Assembly: GCA_958298945.1 (NCBI GenBank)
Contig: OY282610.1
Span: 51,219,667 to 51,283,666, forward strand
Source of the DNA: Atherix ibis
Taxonomy: Eukaryota; Arthropoda; Insecta; Diptera; Athericidae
Direction: 5' to 3'
DNA length: 64,000 nucleotides
Position numbers and translations under genes: made by a program
The notes under the pieces: generated by a model
The model's database searches: none
Told to the model about the DNA's origin: nothing
The model's input: the letters and a program-made list of their open reading frames with translations, nothing else
Part shown: piece after piece, positions 37,177 through 50,515 of the stretch
Layout of the letters: each line of letters opens with the position of its first letter
Numbering within the stretch: position 1 is the first letter of the stretch

Positions 37177-39375
37177 ATGAATTTTTTCTCAAAACCACCA
37201 ACAAAAATTTATCCAGAAAGAATTTTCTCATTCCAATGAGAATAATATGAATTGGAGAAGCTTTGCCTGAAAGTGCACAATCATACCCCAAACAAACATC
37301 TCCAAAAAACCACCATTTTCATAGAGAAAAACAAATTTTAAGAGAAAGTGGACTCAGTGTAATAATTGTTGCCTCCTATTTCTTGAGAAAACTGGGTGCC
37401 TGGTGTAAAAATTGGATTTTCGTGAATATTGTCACAAATTGTCGAATTTTTGTAGTTTTTTGCATATCTTTAGGTGGTCAATTTATTTTGCTTTCAGTAA
37501 ATAAAAAATTCAATTTTAGGCAATTTTTTTTTAATAGTGCTCACAAAAATTTATTCTGAAAGGATATTCCTTTTTCGATCAGGATAATATGGATCTAGAA
37601 GGCTATGTTAAAGTGTATGTAATGAAACCATGAAACAAATTGTCATTTTTATCCAAAAAAGCAAACTTTATTTTTAAAAAAATACAGCGAACTTTAGGTA
37701 TTTTTTTTTAAAACGCCTGGAAAAAATTTTCCTGTAAGGACTTTTTTAGTCCGATCAGGATAATAAGAATAATTATTAGTTTCACATATGTATGCGCATT
37801 AACATCATTAAACAAATTTTAGAAAAAATTCCCTTTTTCATAGAAAAATAGAAATTTAAAAAAAAATTTAATGATCTTTTGGCAAATTTTTCTCAAAACT
37901 CCCACCGAAATTTATCGTGACATGTCATTTTCCTTCCAATCATTATACTAAGAGTCATTGAAGATTTGCCTGAAAGTGTGCAATGACACCACAAAATAAA
38001 TTCTAAAAAACCTTAATTTTTATACAAAAAAAACCAATTTTAATAAAGAAAACAATTAATTTTATGAATTTTTTCTCAAAATCACCAACAAAAATTTATC
38101 CAGAAAGGATATTCTCATTCCAATCGAGAAAATATGTATTGGAGAAGCTTTGCCTGAAAGTACGCAATGACACCATAAAAACAATTCTAAAAACCTTAAT
38201 TTGTATACAAAAAAAAACGAATTTTAGGAAAGAAAACTATAAATTTTATGAATTTTTTCTCAAAATCACCAACAAAAATTTATCCAGAAAGGATATTCTC
38301 ATTCCAATCGAGAAAATATGCATTGGAGAAGCTTTGCCTAAAAGTACGCAATGACACCATAAAAACCGTTCTAAAAATCTTAATTTTTATACAAAAAAAA
38401 CGAATTTTAAGAAAGAAAACAATAAATTTTATAAATTTTTTCTCAAAATCACCAACAAAAATTTATCCAAAAAGGAAATTCTCATTTCAATCAAGAAAAT
38501 ATGCATTGGAGAAGCTTTGTCTGAAAGTACGCAATGACACCATAAAAACCATTCTAAAAACCTTAATTTTTATACAAAAAAAATGAATTTTAAGAAAGAA
38601 AACCATAAATTTGATGAATTTTTTCTCAAAACCACCAACAAAAATTTATCCAGAAAGAATTTTCTCATTCCAATGAGAATAATATGAATTGGAGAAGCTT
38701 TGCCTGAAAGTGCACAATCATACCCCAAACAAACATCTCCAAAAAACCACCATTTTCATAGAGAAAAACAAATTTTAAGAGAAAGTGGACTCAGTGTAAT
38801 AATTGTTGCCTCCTATTTTTTGAGAAAACTGGGTGCCTGGTGTAAAAATTGGATTTTCGTGAATATTGTCACAAATTGTCGAATTTTTGTAGTTTTTTGC
38901 ATATCTTTAGGTGGTCAATTTATTTTGCTTTCAGTAAATAAAAAAATCAATTTTAGGCAATTTTTTTTTAATAGTGCTCACAAAAATTTATTCTGAAAGG
39001 ATATTCCTTTTTCGATCAGGATAATATGGATCTAGAAGGCTATGTTAAAGTGTATGTAATGAAACCATGAAACAAATTGTCATTTTTATCCAAAAAAGCA
39101 AACTTTATTTTTAAAAAAATACAGCGAACTTTAGGTATTTTTTTTTAAAACGCCTGGAAAAAATTTTCCTGTAAGGACTTTTTTAGTCCGATCAGGATAA
39201 TAAGAATAATTATTAGTTTCACATATGTATGCGCATTAACATCATTAAACAAATTTTAGAAAAAATTCCCTTTTTCATAGAAAAATAGAAATTTAAAAAA
39301 AAATTTAATGATCTTTTGGCAAATTTTTCTCAAAACTCCCACCGAAATTTATCGTGACATGTCATTTTCCTTCCA
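36500..39375. repeat. Tandem duplication of about 1,437 bp (two copies)
   Basis: Shared rare variants 1,437 bp apart: AAAACCAATTTT (36,594 and 38,031), TTTTATAAATTTT (36,991 and 38,428), GAAGCTTTGTCTG (37,075 and 38,512) and AATTGTCGAATT (37,437 and 38,874). Edges lie within D4/D5. Copies differ at a few sites, such as CCATTCTA near 38,548. Confidence 0.85.
37177..38613. repeat. HOR unit 23 (core + 3 C monomers, 1,437 bp)
   Basis: Type II core with AATTGTCGAATT in D2 (breaking the dyad), TTTTAGAAAA in D4 and GTCATTGAAG in D5, all shared only with unit 24. C monomers start at 38064, 38248 and 38431. Confidence 0.93.
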
Positions 39376-40235
39376 ATCATTATACTAAGAGTCATTGAAG
39401 ATTTGCCTGAAAGTGTGCAATGACACCACAAAATAAATTCTAAAAAACCTTAATTTTTATACAAAAAAAACGAATTTGAATAAAGAAAACAATTAATTTT
39501 ATGAATTTTTTCTCAAAATCACCAACAAAAATTTATCCAGAAAGGATATTCTCATTTCAATCGAGAAAATATGTATTGGAGAAGCTTTGCCTGAAAGTAC
39601 GCAATGACACCATAAAAACAATTCTAAAAACCTTAATTTGTATACAAAAAAAAACGAATTTTAAGAAAGAAAACTATAAATTTTATGATTTTTTCTCAAA
39701 ATCACCAACAAAAATTTATCCAGAAAGGATATTCTCATTCCAATCGAGAAAATATGCATTGAAAAAGCTTAACCTAAAAGTACGCAATGACACCATAAAA
39801 ACCGTTCTAAAAACCTTAATTTTTATACAAAAAAAAACGAATTTTAATAAAGAAAACAATTAATTTTATGAATTTTTTCTCAAAATCACCAACAAAAATT
39901 TATCCAGAAAGGATATTCTCATTCCAATCGAGAAAATATGTATTGGAGAAGCTTTGCCTGAAAGTACGCAATGACACCATAAAAACAATTCTAAAAACCT
40001 TAATTTGTATACAAAAAAAACGAATTTTAAGAAAGAAAACTATAAATTTTATGAATTTTTTCTCAAAATCACCAACAAAAATTTATCCAGAAAGGATATT
40101 CTCATTCCAATCGAGAAAATATGTATTGGAGAAGCTTTGCCTGAAAGTACGCAATGACACCATAAAAACAATTCTAAAAACCTTAATTTGTATACAAAAA
40201 AAAAACGAATTTTAGGAAAGAAAACTATAAATTTT
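38614..40235. repeat. HOR unit 24 (core + 4 C monomers, 1,622 bp)
   Basis: The core is nearly identical to unit 23. The C run (from 39501) differs: its second copy starts ATGATTTTTTCTC and the last is V-type rather than a terminal type. The right edge of the local duplication therefore lies in D5. Confidence 0.92.
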
Positions 40236-42041
40236 ATGAATTTTTTCTCAAAATCACCAACAAAAATTTATCCAGAAAGGATATTCTCATTCTAATGAGA
40301 ATAATATGAATCGGAGAAGCTTTGCCTGAAAGTGCACAATCATACCCCAAACAAACATCTCCAAAAAACCACCATTTTCATAGAGAAAAACAAATTTTAA
40401 GAGAAAGTGGACTCAGTGTAATAATTGTTGCCTCCTATTTTTTGAGAAAACTGGGTGCCTGGTGTAAAAATTGGATTTTCGTGAATATTGTCACAAATTT
40501 TCGAATTTTTGTAGTTTTTTGCATATCTTTAGGTGGTCAATTTATTTTGCTTTCAGTAAATAAAAAATTCAATTTTAGGTAATTTTTTTTTAATAGTGCT
40601 CACAAAAATTTATTCTGAAAGGATATTCCTTTTTCGATCAGAATAATATGGATCTAGAAGGCTATGTTAAAGTGTATGTAATGAAACCATGAAACAAATT
40701 GTCATTTTTATCCAAAAAAGCAAACTTTATTTTTTTAAAAATACAGCGAACTTTAGGTATTTTTTTTTAAAACGCCTGGAAAAAATTTTCCTGTAAGGAC
40801 TTTTTTAGTCCGATCAGGATAATAAGAATAATTATTAGTTTCACATATGTATGCGCATTAACATCATTAAACAAATTTTCGAAAAAATTCCCTTTTTCAT
40901 AGAAAAATAGAAATTTAAAAAAAAATTTAATGATCTTTTGGCAAATTTTTCTCAAAACTCCCACCGAAATTTATCGTGACATGTCATTTTCCTTCCAATC
41001 ATTATACTAAGAGTCATAGACGATTTGCCTGAAAGTGTGCAATGACACCACAAAATAAATTCTAAAAAACCTTAATTTTTATACAAAAAAAACGAATTTT
41101 AATAAAGAAAACAATTAATTTTATGAATTTTTTCTCAAAATCACCAACAAAAATTTATCCAGAAAGGATATTCTCATTTCAATCGAGAAAATATGTATTG
41201 GAGAAGCTTTGCCTGAAAGTACGCAATGACACCATAAAAACAATTCTAAAAACCTTAATTTGTATACAAAAAAAAAACGAATTTGAAGAAAGAAAACTAT
41301 AAATTTTATGATTTTTTCTCAAAATCACCAACAAAAATTTATCCAGAAAGGATATTCTCATTCCAATCGAGAAAATATGCATTGAAAAAGCTTTGCCTAA
41401 AAGTACGCAATGACACCATAAAAACCGTTCTAAAAACCTTAATTTTTATACAAAAAAAAACGAATTTTAATAAAGAAAACAATTAATTTTATGATTTTTT
41501 TCTCAAAATCACCAACAAAAATTTATCCAGAAAGGATATTCTCATTCCAATCGAGAAAATATGTATTGGAGAAGCTTTGCCTGAAAGTGTGCAATGACAC
41601 CACAAAATAAATTCTAAAAAACCTTAATTTTTATACAAAAAAAACGAATTTTAATAAAGAAAACAATTAATTTTATGAATTTTTTCTCAAAATCACCAAC
41701 AAAAATTTATCCAGAAAGGATATTCTCATTTCAATCGAGAAAATATGTATTGGAGAAGCTTTGCCTGAAAGTACGCAATGACACCATAAAAACAATTCTA
41801 AAAACCTTAATTTGTATACAAAAAAAAACGAATTTGAAGAAAGAAAACTATAAATTTTATGATTTTTTCTCAAAATCACCAACAAAAATTTATCCAGAAA
41901 GGATATTCTCATTCCAATCGAGAAAATATGCATTGAAAAAGCTTTGCCTAAAAGTACGCAATGACACCATAAAAACAATTCTAAAAACCTTAATTTGTAT
42001 ACAAAAAAAAACGAATTTTAGGAAAGAAAACTATAAATTTT
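40236..42041. repeat. HOR unit 25 (core + 5 C-type monomers, 1,806 bp)
   Basis: The D1 is chimeric: it starts as C (CAAAATCACC and GGATATTCTC) and turns to D1 at CTAATGAGAATAATATG near 40,291. The core is type II with AGGTAATT. The monomers at 41123 and 41307 recur as 41675 and 41858, separated by a chimeric C/D5 monomer at 41491. Confidence 0.9.
41491..41674. repeat. Chimeric C/D5 monomer
   Basis: The left half is canonical (CCAATCGAGAAAATATGTAT). After the shared TTGCCTGAAAGT near 41,577-41,588 it continues as D5 (GTGCAATGACACCACAAAAT, then AATAAAGAAAACAATTAA). A partial duplication of the run start created it. Confidence 0.85.
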
Positions 42042-43662
42042 ATGAATTTTTTCTCAAAATCACCAACAAAAATTTATCCAGAAAGAATTTTCTCATTCCA
42101 ATGAGAATAATATGAATCGGAGAAGCTTTGCCTGAAAGTGCACAATCATACCCCAAACAAACATCTCCAAAAAACCACCATTTTCATAGAGAAAAACAAA
42201 TTTTAAGAGAAAGTGGACTCAGTGTAATAATTGTTGCCTCCTATTTTTTGAGAAAACTGGGTGCCTGGTGTAAAAATTGGATTTTCGTGAATATTGTCAC
42301 AAATTTTCGAATTTTTGTCGTTTTTTGCATATCTTTAGGTGGTCAATTTATTTTGCTTTCAGTAAATAAAAAATTCAATTTTAGGTAATTTTTTTTTAAT
42401 AGTGCTCACAAAAATTTATTCTGAAAGGATATTCCTTTTTCGATCAGAATAATATGGATCTAGAAGGCTATGTTAAAGTGTATGTAATGAAACCATGAAA
42501 CAAATTGTCATTTTTATCCAAAAAAGCAAACTTTATTTTTTTAAAAATACAGCGAACTTTAGGTATTTTTTTTTAAAACGCCTGGAAAAAATTTTCCTGT
42601 AAGGACTTTTTTAGTCCGATCAGGATAATAAGAATAATTATTAGTTTCACATATGTATGCGCATTAACATCATTAAACAAATTTTCGAAAAAATTCCCTT
42701 TTTCATAGAAAAATAGAAATTTAAAAAAAAATTTAATGATCTTTTGGCAAATTTTTCTCAAAACTCCCACCGAAATTTATCGTGACATGTCATTTTCCTT
42801 CCAATCATTATACTAAGAGTCATAGACGATTTGCCTGAAAGTGTGCAATGACACCACAAAATAAATTCTAAAAAACCTTAATTTTTATACAAAAAAAACG
42901 AATTTTAATAAAGAAAACAATTAATTTTATGAATTTTTTCTCAAAATCACCAACAAAAATTTATCCAGAAAGGATATTCTCATTTCAATCGAGAAAATAT
43001 GTATTGGAGAAGCTTTGCCTGAAAGTACGCAATGACACCATAAAAACAATTCTAAAAACCTTAATTTGTATACAAAAAAAAACGAATTTGAAGAAAGAAA
43101 ACTATAAATTTTATGATTTTTTCTCAAAATCACCAACAAAAATTTATCCAGAAAGGATATTCTCATTCCAATCGAGAAAATATGCATTGAAAAAGCTTTG
43201 CCTAAAAGTACGCAATGACACCATAAAAACCGTTCTAAAAACCTTAATTTTTATACAAAAAAAAACGAATTTTAATAAAGAAAACAATTAATTTTATGAA
43301 TTTTTTCTCAAAATCACCAACAAAAATTTATCCAGAAAGGATATTCTCATTCCAATCGAGAAAATATGTATTGGAGAAGCTTTGCCTGAAAGTACGCAAT
43401 GACACCATAAAAACAATTCTAAAAACCTTAATTTGTATACAAAAAAAACGAATTTTAAGAAAGAAAACTATAAATTTTATGAATTTTTTCTCAAAATCAC
43501 CAACAAAAATTTATCCAGAAAGGATATTCTCATTCCAATCGAGAAAATATGTATTGGAGAAGCTTTGCCTGAAAGTACGCAATGACACCATAAAAACAAT
43601 TCTAAAAACCTTAATTTGTATACAAAAAAAAACGAATTTTAGGAAAGAAAACTATAAATTTT
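42042..43662. repeat. HOR unit 26 (core + 4 C monomers, 1,621 bp)
   Basis: D1 starts with C-type CAAAATCACC but has D1 AGAATTTTCTC, another short chimera. The core is type II with TTTTTGTCG and GACGATTTG in D5 (shared with units 25 and 27). C monomers start at 42929, 43112, 43296 and 43479. Confidence 0.92.
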
Positions 43663-46020
43663 ATGAATTTTTTCTCAAAATCACCAACAAAAATTTATCC
43701 AGAAAGAATTTTCTCATTCCAATGAGAATAATATGAATCGGAGAAGCTTTGCCTGAAAGTGCACAATCATACCCCAAACAAACATCTCCAAAAAACCACC
43801 ATTTTCATAGAGAAAAACAAATTTTAAGAGAAAGTGGACTCAGTGTAATAATTGTTGCCTCCTATTTTTTGAGAAAACTGGGTGCCTGGTGTAAAAATTG
43901 GATTTTCGTGAATATTGTCACAAATTTTCGAATTTTTGTCGTTTTTTGCATATCTTTAGGTGGTCAATTTATTTTGCTTTCAGTAAATAAAAAATTCAAT
44001 TTTAGGTAATTTTTTTTTAATAGTGCTCACAAAAATTTATTCTGAAAGGATATTCCTTTTTCGATCAGAATAATAAGGATCTAGAAGGCTATGTTAAAGT
44101 GTATGTAATGAAACCATGAAACAAATTGTCATTTTTATCCAAAAAAGCAAACTTTATTTTTTTAAAAATACAGCGAACTTTAGGTATTTTTTTTTAAAAC
44201 GCCTGGAAAAAATTTTCCTGTAAGGACTTTTTTAGTCCGATCAGGATAATAAGAATAATTATTAGTTTCACATATGTATGCGCATTAACATCATTAAACA
44301 AATTTTCGAAAAAATTCCCTTTTTCATAGAAAAATAGAAATTTAAAAAAAAATTTAATGATCTTTTGGCAAATTTTTCTCAAAACTCCCACCGAAATTTA
44401 TCGTGACATGTCATTTTCCTTCCAATCATTATACTAAGAGTCATAGACGATTTGCCTGAAAGTGTGCAATGACACCACAAAATAAATTCTAAAAAACCTT
44501 AATTTTTATACAAAAAAAACGAATTTTAATAAAGAAAACAATTAATTTTATGAATTTTTTCTCAAAATCACCAACAAAAATTTATCCAGAAAGGATATTC
44601 TCATTTCAATCAAAAAAATATGTATTGGAGAAGCTTTGCCTGAAAGTACGCAATGACACCATAAAAACAATTCTAAAAACCTTAATTTGTATACAAAAAA
44701 AAAACGAATTTGAAGAAAGAAAACTATAAATTTTATGATTTTTTCTCAATATCACCAACAAAAATTTATCCAGAAAGGATATTCTCATTCCAATCGAGAA
44801 AATATGCATTGAAGAAGCTTTGCCTAAAAGTACGCAATGAAACCATAAAAACCGTTCTAAAAACCTTAATTTTTATACAAAAAAAAACGAATTTTAAGAA
44901 AGAAAACTATAAATTTTATGAATTTTTTCTCAAAATCACCAACAAAAATTTATCAAGAAAGGAAATTCTCATTTCAATCAAGAAAATATGCATTGGAGAA
45001 GCTTTGCCTAAAAGTACGCAGTGACACCATAAAAACAATTCTAAAAACCTTAATTTGTATACAAAAAAAAACGAATTTTAGGAAAGAAAACTATAAATTT
45101 TATGAATTTTTTCTCAAAATCACCAACAAAAATTTATCCAGAAAGGATATTCTCACTCCAGTCGAAAAAATATGCATTGGAGAAGCTTTGCCTGAAAGTA
45201 CGCAATGACACCATAAAAACCGGTCTAAAAACCTTCATTTTTATACAAAAAAAAACGAATTTTAAGAAAGAAAACAATAAATTTTATGAATTTTTTCTCA
45301 AAATCACCAACAAAAATTTATCCAGAAAGGAAATTCTCATTTCAATCAAGAAAATATGCATTGGAGAAGCTTTTCCTGAAAGTACGCAATGACACCATAA
45401 AAACAATTCTAAAAACCTTAATTTGTATACAAAAAAAAACGAATTTTAAGAAAGAAAACTATAAATTTTATGAATTTTTTCTCAAAATCACCAACAAAAA
45501 TTTATCCAGAAAGGATATTCTCATTCCAATCGAGAAAATATGTATTGAAGAAGCTTTGCCTGAAAGTACGCAATGACACCATAAAAACACTTCTAAAAAC
45601 CTTAATTTGTATACAAAAAAAAACGAATTTTAGGAAAGAAAACTATAAATTTTATGAATTTTTTCTCAAAATCACGAACAAAAATTTATCCAGAAAGGAT
45701 ATTCTCATTCCAATCGAGAAAATATGCATTGGAGAAGCTTTGCCTAAAAGTACACAATGACACCATAACAACTGTTCTAAAAACCTTAATTTTTATACAA
45801 AAAAAAACGAATTTTAAGAAAGAAAACAATAAATTTTATGAATTTTTTCTCAAAATCACCAACAAAAATATATCCAGAAAGGAAATTCTCATTTCAACCA
45901 AGAAAATATGCATTGGAGAAGCTTTGCCTGAAAGTACGCAATGACACCATAAAAACAATTCTAAAAACCTTAATTTTTATACAAAAAAAATGAATTTTAA
46001 GAAAGAAAACCATAAATTTT
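43663..46020. repeat. HOR unit 27 (core + 8 C monomers, 2,358 bp)
   Basis: Type II core, chimeric D1 as in unit 26, and AATAATAAGGATC in D3. The C run from 44550 alternates types, with GGAAATTC copies at 44918, 45286 and 45838. Terminal-type copies inside the run suggest repeated internal fusion. Confidence 0.91.
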
Positions 46021-47457
46021 ATGAATTTTTTCTCAAAACCACCAACAAAAATTTATCCAGAAAGAATTTTCGCATTCCAATGAGAATAATATGAATCGGA
46101 GAAGCTTTGCCTGAAAGTGCACAATCATACCCCAAACAAACATCTCCAAAAAACCACCATTTTCATAGAGAAAAACAAATTTTAAGAGAAAGTGGACTCA
46201 GTGTAATAATTGTTGCCACCTATTTTTTGAGAAAACTGGGTGCCTGGTGTAAAAATTGGATTTTCGTGAATATTGTCACAAATTTTCGAATTTTTGTAGT
46301 TTTTTGCATATCTTTAGGTGGTCAATTTATTTTGCTTTCAGTAAATAAAAAATTTAATTTTAGGCAATTTTTTTTTAATAGTGCTCACAAAAATTTATTT
46401 TGAAAGGATATTCCTTTTTCGATCAGGATAATATGGATCTAGAAGGCTATGTTAAAGTGTATGTAATGAAACCATGAAACAAATTGTCATTTTTATCCAA
46501 AAAAGCAAACTTTATTTTTAAAAAAATACAGCGAACTTTAGGTATTTTTTTTTAAAACGCCTGGAAAAAATTTTCCTGTAAGGACTTTTTTAGTCCGATC
46601 AGGATAATAAGAATAATTATTAGTTTCACATATGTATGCGCATTAACATTATTACACAAATTTTTGAAAAAATTCCCTTTTTCATAGAAAAATAGATATT
46701 TAAAAAAAAATTTAATGATCTTTTGGCAAATTTTTCTCAAAACTCCCACCGAAATTTATCGTGACATGTCATTTTCCTTCCAATCATTATACTAAGAGTC
46801 ATAGAAGATTTGCCTGAAAGTGTGCAATGACACCACAAAATAAATTCTAAAAAACCGTAATTTTTATACAAAAAAAACGAATTTTAATAAAGAAAACAAT
46901 TAATTTTATGAATTTTTTCTCAAAATCACCAACAAAACTTTATCCAGAAAGGATATTCTCATTCCAATCGAGAAAATATGTATTGGAGAAGCTTTGCCTG
47001 AAAGTACGCAATGACACCATAAAAACAATTCTAAAAACCTTAATTTGTATACAAAAAAAAACGAATTTTAGGAAAGAAAACTATAAATTTTATGAATTTT
47101 TTCTCAAAATCACCAACAAAAATTTATCCAGAAAGGATATTCTCATTCCAATCGAGTAAATATGCATTGGAGAAGCTTTGCCTAAAAGTACACAATGACA
47201 CCATAAAAACCGTTATAAAAACCTTAATTTTTATACAAAAAAAACGAATTTTAAGAAAGAAAACAATAAATTTTATGAATTTTTTCTCAAAATCACCAAC
47301 AAAAATTTATCCAGAAAGGAAATTCTCATTTCAATCAAGAAAATATGCATTGGAGAAGCTTTGCCTGAAAGTACGCAATGACACCATAAAAACAATTCTA
47401 AAAACCTTAATTTTTATACAAAAAAAATGAATTTTAAGAAAGAAAACCATAAATTTT
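46021..47457. repeat. HOR unit 28 (core + 3 C monomers, 1,437 bp)
   Basis: Type II core with GTTGCCACC in D2. D4 is the most altered of any intact core (ATTATTACACAAATTTTTG), losing TTTTCGAAAA. C monomers start at 46908, 47092 and 47275. Confidence 0.92.
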
Positions 47458-49078
47458 ATGAATTTTTTCTCAAAACCACCAACAAAAATTTATCCAGAAA
47501 GAATTTTCTCATTCCAATGAGAATAATATGAATCGGAGAAGCTTTGCCTGAAAGTGCACAATCATACCCCAAACAAACATCTCCAAAAAACCACCATTTT
47601 CATAGAGGAAAACAAATTTTAAGAGAAAGTGGACTCAGTGTAATAATTGTTGCCTCCTATTTTTTGAGAAAACTGGGTGCCTGGTGTAAAAATTGGATTT
47701 TCGTGAATATTGTCACAAATTTTCGAATTTTTGTAGTTTTTTGCATATCTTTAGGTGGTCAATTTATTTTGCTTTCAGTAAATAAAAAATTTAATTTTAG
47801 GCAATTTTTTTTTAATAGTGCTCACAAAAATTTATTCTGAAAGGATATTCCTTTTTCGATCAGGATAATATGGATCTAGAAGGCTATGTTAAAGTGTATG
47901 TAATGAAACCATGAAACAAATTGTCATTTTTATCCAAAAAAGCAAACTTTATTTTTAAAAAAATACAGCGAACTTTAGGTATTTTTTTTTAAAACGCCTG
48001 GAAAACATTTTCCTGTAAGGACTTTTTTAGTCCGATCAGGATAATAAGAATAATTATTAGTTTCACATATGTATGCGCATTAACATCATTAAACAAATTT
48101 TCGAAAAAATTTCCTTTTTCATAGAAAAATAGAAATTTAAAAAAAAATTTAATGATCTTTTGGCAAATTTTTCTCAAAACTCCCACCGAAATTTATCGTG
48201 ACATGTCATTTTCCTTCCAATCATTATACTAAGAGTCATAAAAGATTTGCCTGAAAGTGTGCAATGACACCACAAAATAAATTCTAAAAAACCTTAATTT
48301 TTATACAAAAAAAACGAATTTTAATAAAGAAAATAATTAATTTTATGAATTTTTTCTCAAAATCACCAACAAAAATTTATCCAGAAAGGATATTCTCATT
48401 CCAATCGAAAAAATATGTATTGGAGAAGCTTTGCCTGAAAGTACGCAATGACACCATAAAAACAATTTTAAAAACCTTAATTTGTATAAAAAAAAAACGA
48501 ATTTTAAGAAAGAAAACTATAAATTTTATGAATTTTTTCTCAAAATCACCAACAAAAATTTATCCAGAAAGGATATTCTCATTCCAATCGAGAAAATATG
48601 TATTGAAGAAGCTTTGCCTGAAAGTACGCAATGACACCATAAAAACAATTCTAAAAACCTTAATTTGTATACAAAAAAAAACGAATTTTAGGAAAGAAAA
48701 CTATAAATTTTATGAATTTTTTCTCAAAATCACCAACAAAAATTTATCCAGAAAGGATATTCTCATTCCAATCGAGAAAATATGCATTGGAGAAGCTTTG
48801 CCTAAAAGTACGCAATGATACCATAAAAACCGTTCTAAAAACCTTAATTTTTATACAAAAAATACGAATTTTAAGAAAGAAAACAATAAATTTTATGAAT
48901 TTTTTCTCAAAATCACCAACAAAAATTTATCCAAAAAGGAAATTCTCATTTCAATCAAGAAAATATGCATTGGAGAAACTTTGCCTGAAAGTACGTAATG
49001 ACACCATAAAAACAATTCTAAAAACCTTAATTTTTATACAAAAAAAAATGAATTTTAAGAAAGAAAACCATAAATTTG
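47458..49078. repeat. HOR unit 29 (core + 4 C monomers, 1,621 bp)
   Basis: Mosaic core: type II except for type I AAATTTCC in D4. D1 has CATAGAGGAAAAC, shared only with unit 30. C monomers start at 48345, 48528, 48712 and 48895. The last carries GAGAAACTTTGCC and GTACGTAATG. Confidence 0.92.
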
Positions 49079-50515
49079 ATGAATTTTTTCTCAAAACCAC
49101 CAACAAAAATTTATCCAGAAAGAATTTTCTCATTCCAATGAGAATAATATGAATCGGAGAAGCTTTGCCTGAAAGTGCACAATCATACCCCAAACAAACA
49201 TCTCCAAAAAACCACCATTTTCATAGAGGAAAACAAATTTTAAGAGAAAGTGGACTCAGTGTAATAATTGTTGCCTCCTATTTTTTGAGAAAACTGGGTG
49301 CCTGGTGTAAAAATTGGATTTTCGTGAATATTGTCACAAATTTTCGAATTTTTGTAGTTTTTTGCATATCTTTAGGTGGTCAATTTATTTTGCTTTCAGT
49401 AAATAAAAAATTTAATTTTAGGCAATTTTTTTTTAATAGTGCTCACAAAAATTTATTCTGAAAGGATATTCCTTTTTCGATCAGGATAATATGGATCTAG
49501 AAGGCTATGTTAAAGTGTATGTAATGAAACCATGAAACAAATTGTCATTTTTATCCAAAAAAGCAAACTTTATTTTTAAAAAAATACAGCGAACTTTAGG
49601 TATTTTTTTTTAAAACGCCTTGAAAAAATTTTCCTGTAAGGACTTTTTTAGTCCGATCAGGATAATAAGAATAATTATTAGTTTCACATATGTATGCGCA
49701 TTAATATCATTAAACAAATTTTCGAAAAAATTTCCTTTTTCATAGAAAAATAGAAATTTAAAAAAAAATTTAATGATCTTTTGGCAAATTTTTCTCAAAA
49801 CTCCCACCGAAATTTATCGTGACATGTCATTTTCCTTCCAATCATTATACTAAGAGTCATAGAAGATTTGCCTGAAAGTGTGCAATGACACCACAAAATA
49901 AATTCTAAAAAACCTTAATTTTTATACAAAAAAAACGAATTTTAATAAAGAAAATAATTAATTTTATGAATTTTTTCTCAAAATCACCAACAAAAATTTA
50001 TCCAGAAAGGATATTCTCATTCCAATCGAAAAAATATGTATTGGAGAAGCTTTGCCTGAAAGTACGCAATGACACCATAAAAACAATTTTAAAAACCTTA
50101 ATTTGTATAAAAAAAAAACGAATTTTAAGAAAGAAAACTATAAATTTTATGAATTTTTTCTCAAAATCACCAACAAAAATTTATCCAGAAAGGATATTCT
50201 CATTCCAATCGAGAAAATATGCATTGGAGAAGCTTTGCCTAAAAATACGCAATGACACCATAAAAACCGTTCTAAAAACCTTAATTTTTATACAAAAAAT
50301 ACGAATTTTAAGAAAGAAAACAATAAATTTTATGAATTTTTTCTCAAAATCACCAACAAAAATTTATCCAAAAAGGAAATTCTCATTTCAATCAAGAAAA
50401 TATGCATTGGAGAAACTTTGCCTGAAAGTACGTAATGACACCATAAAAACAATTCTAAAAACCTTAATTTTTATACAAAAAAAAATGAATTTTAAGAAAG
50501 AAAACCATAAATTTG
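49079..50515. repeat. HOR unit 30 (core + 3 C monomers, 1,437 bp)
   Basis: Near-copy of unit 29 lacking one C monomer (the one equivalent to 48528-48711). The core shares CATAGAGGAAAAC and the AAATTTCC in D4. The longest open frame of the window (207 codons, 49966-50589) lies in its C run. It arises from two 183-bp spacings and is not gene-like. Confidence 0.92.
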
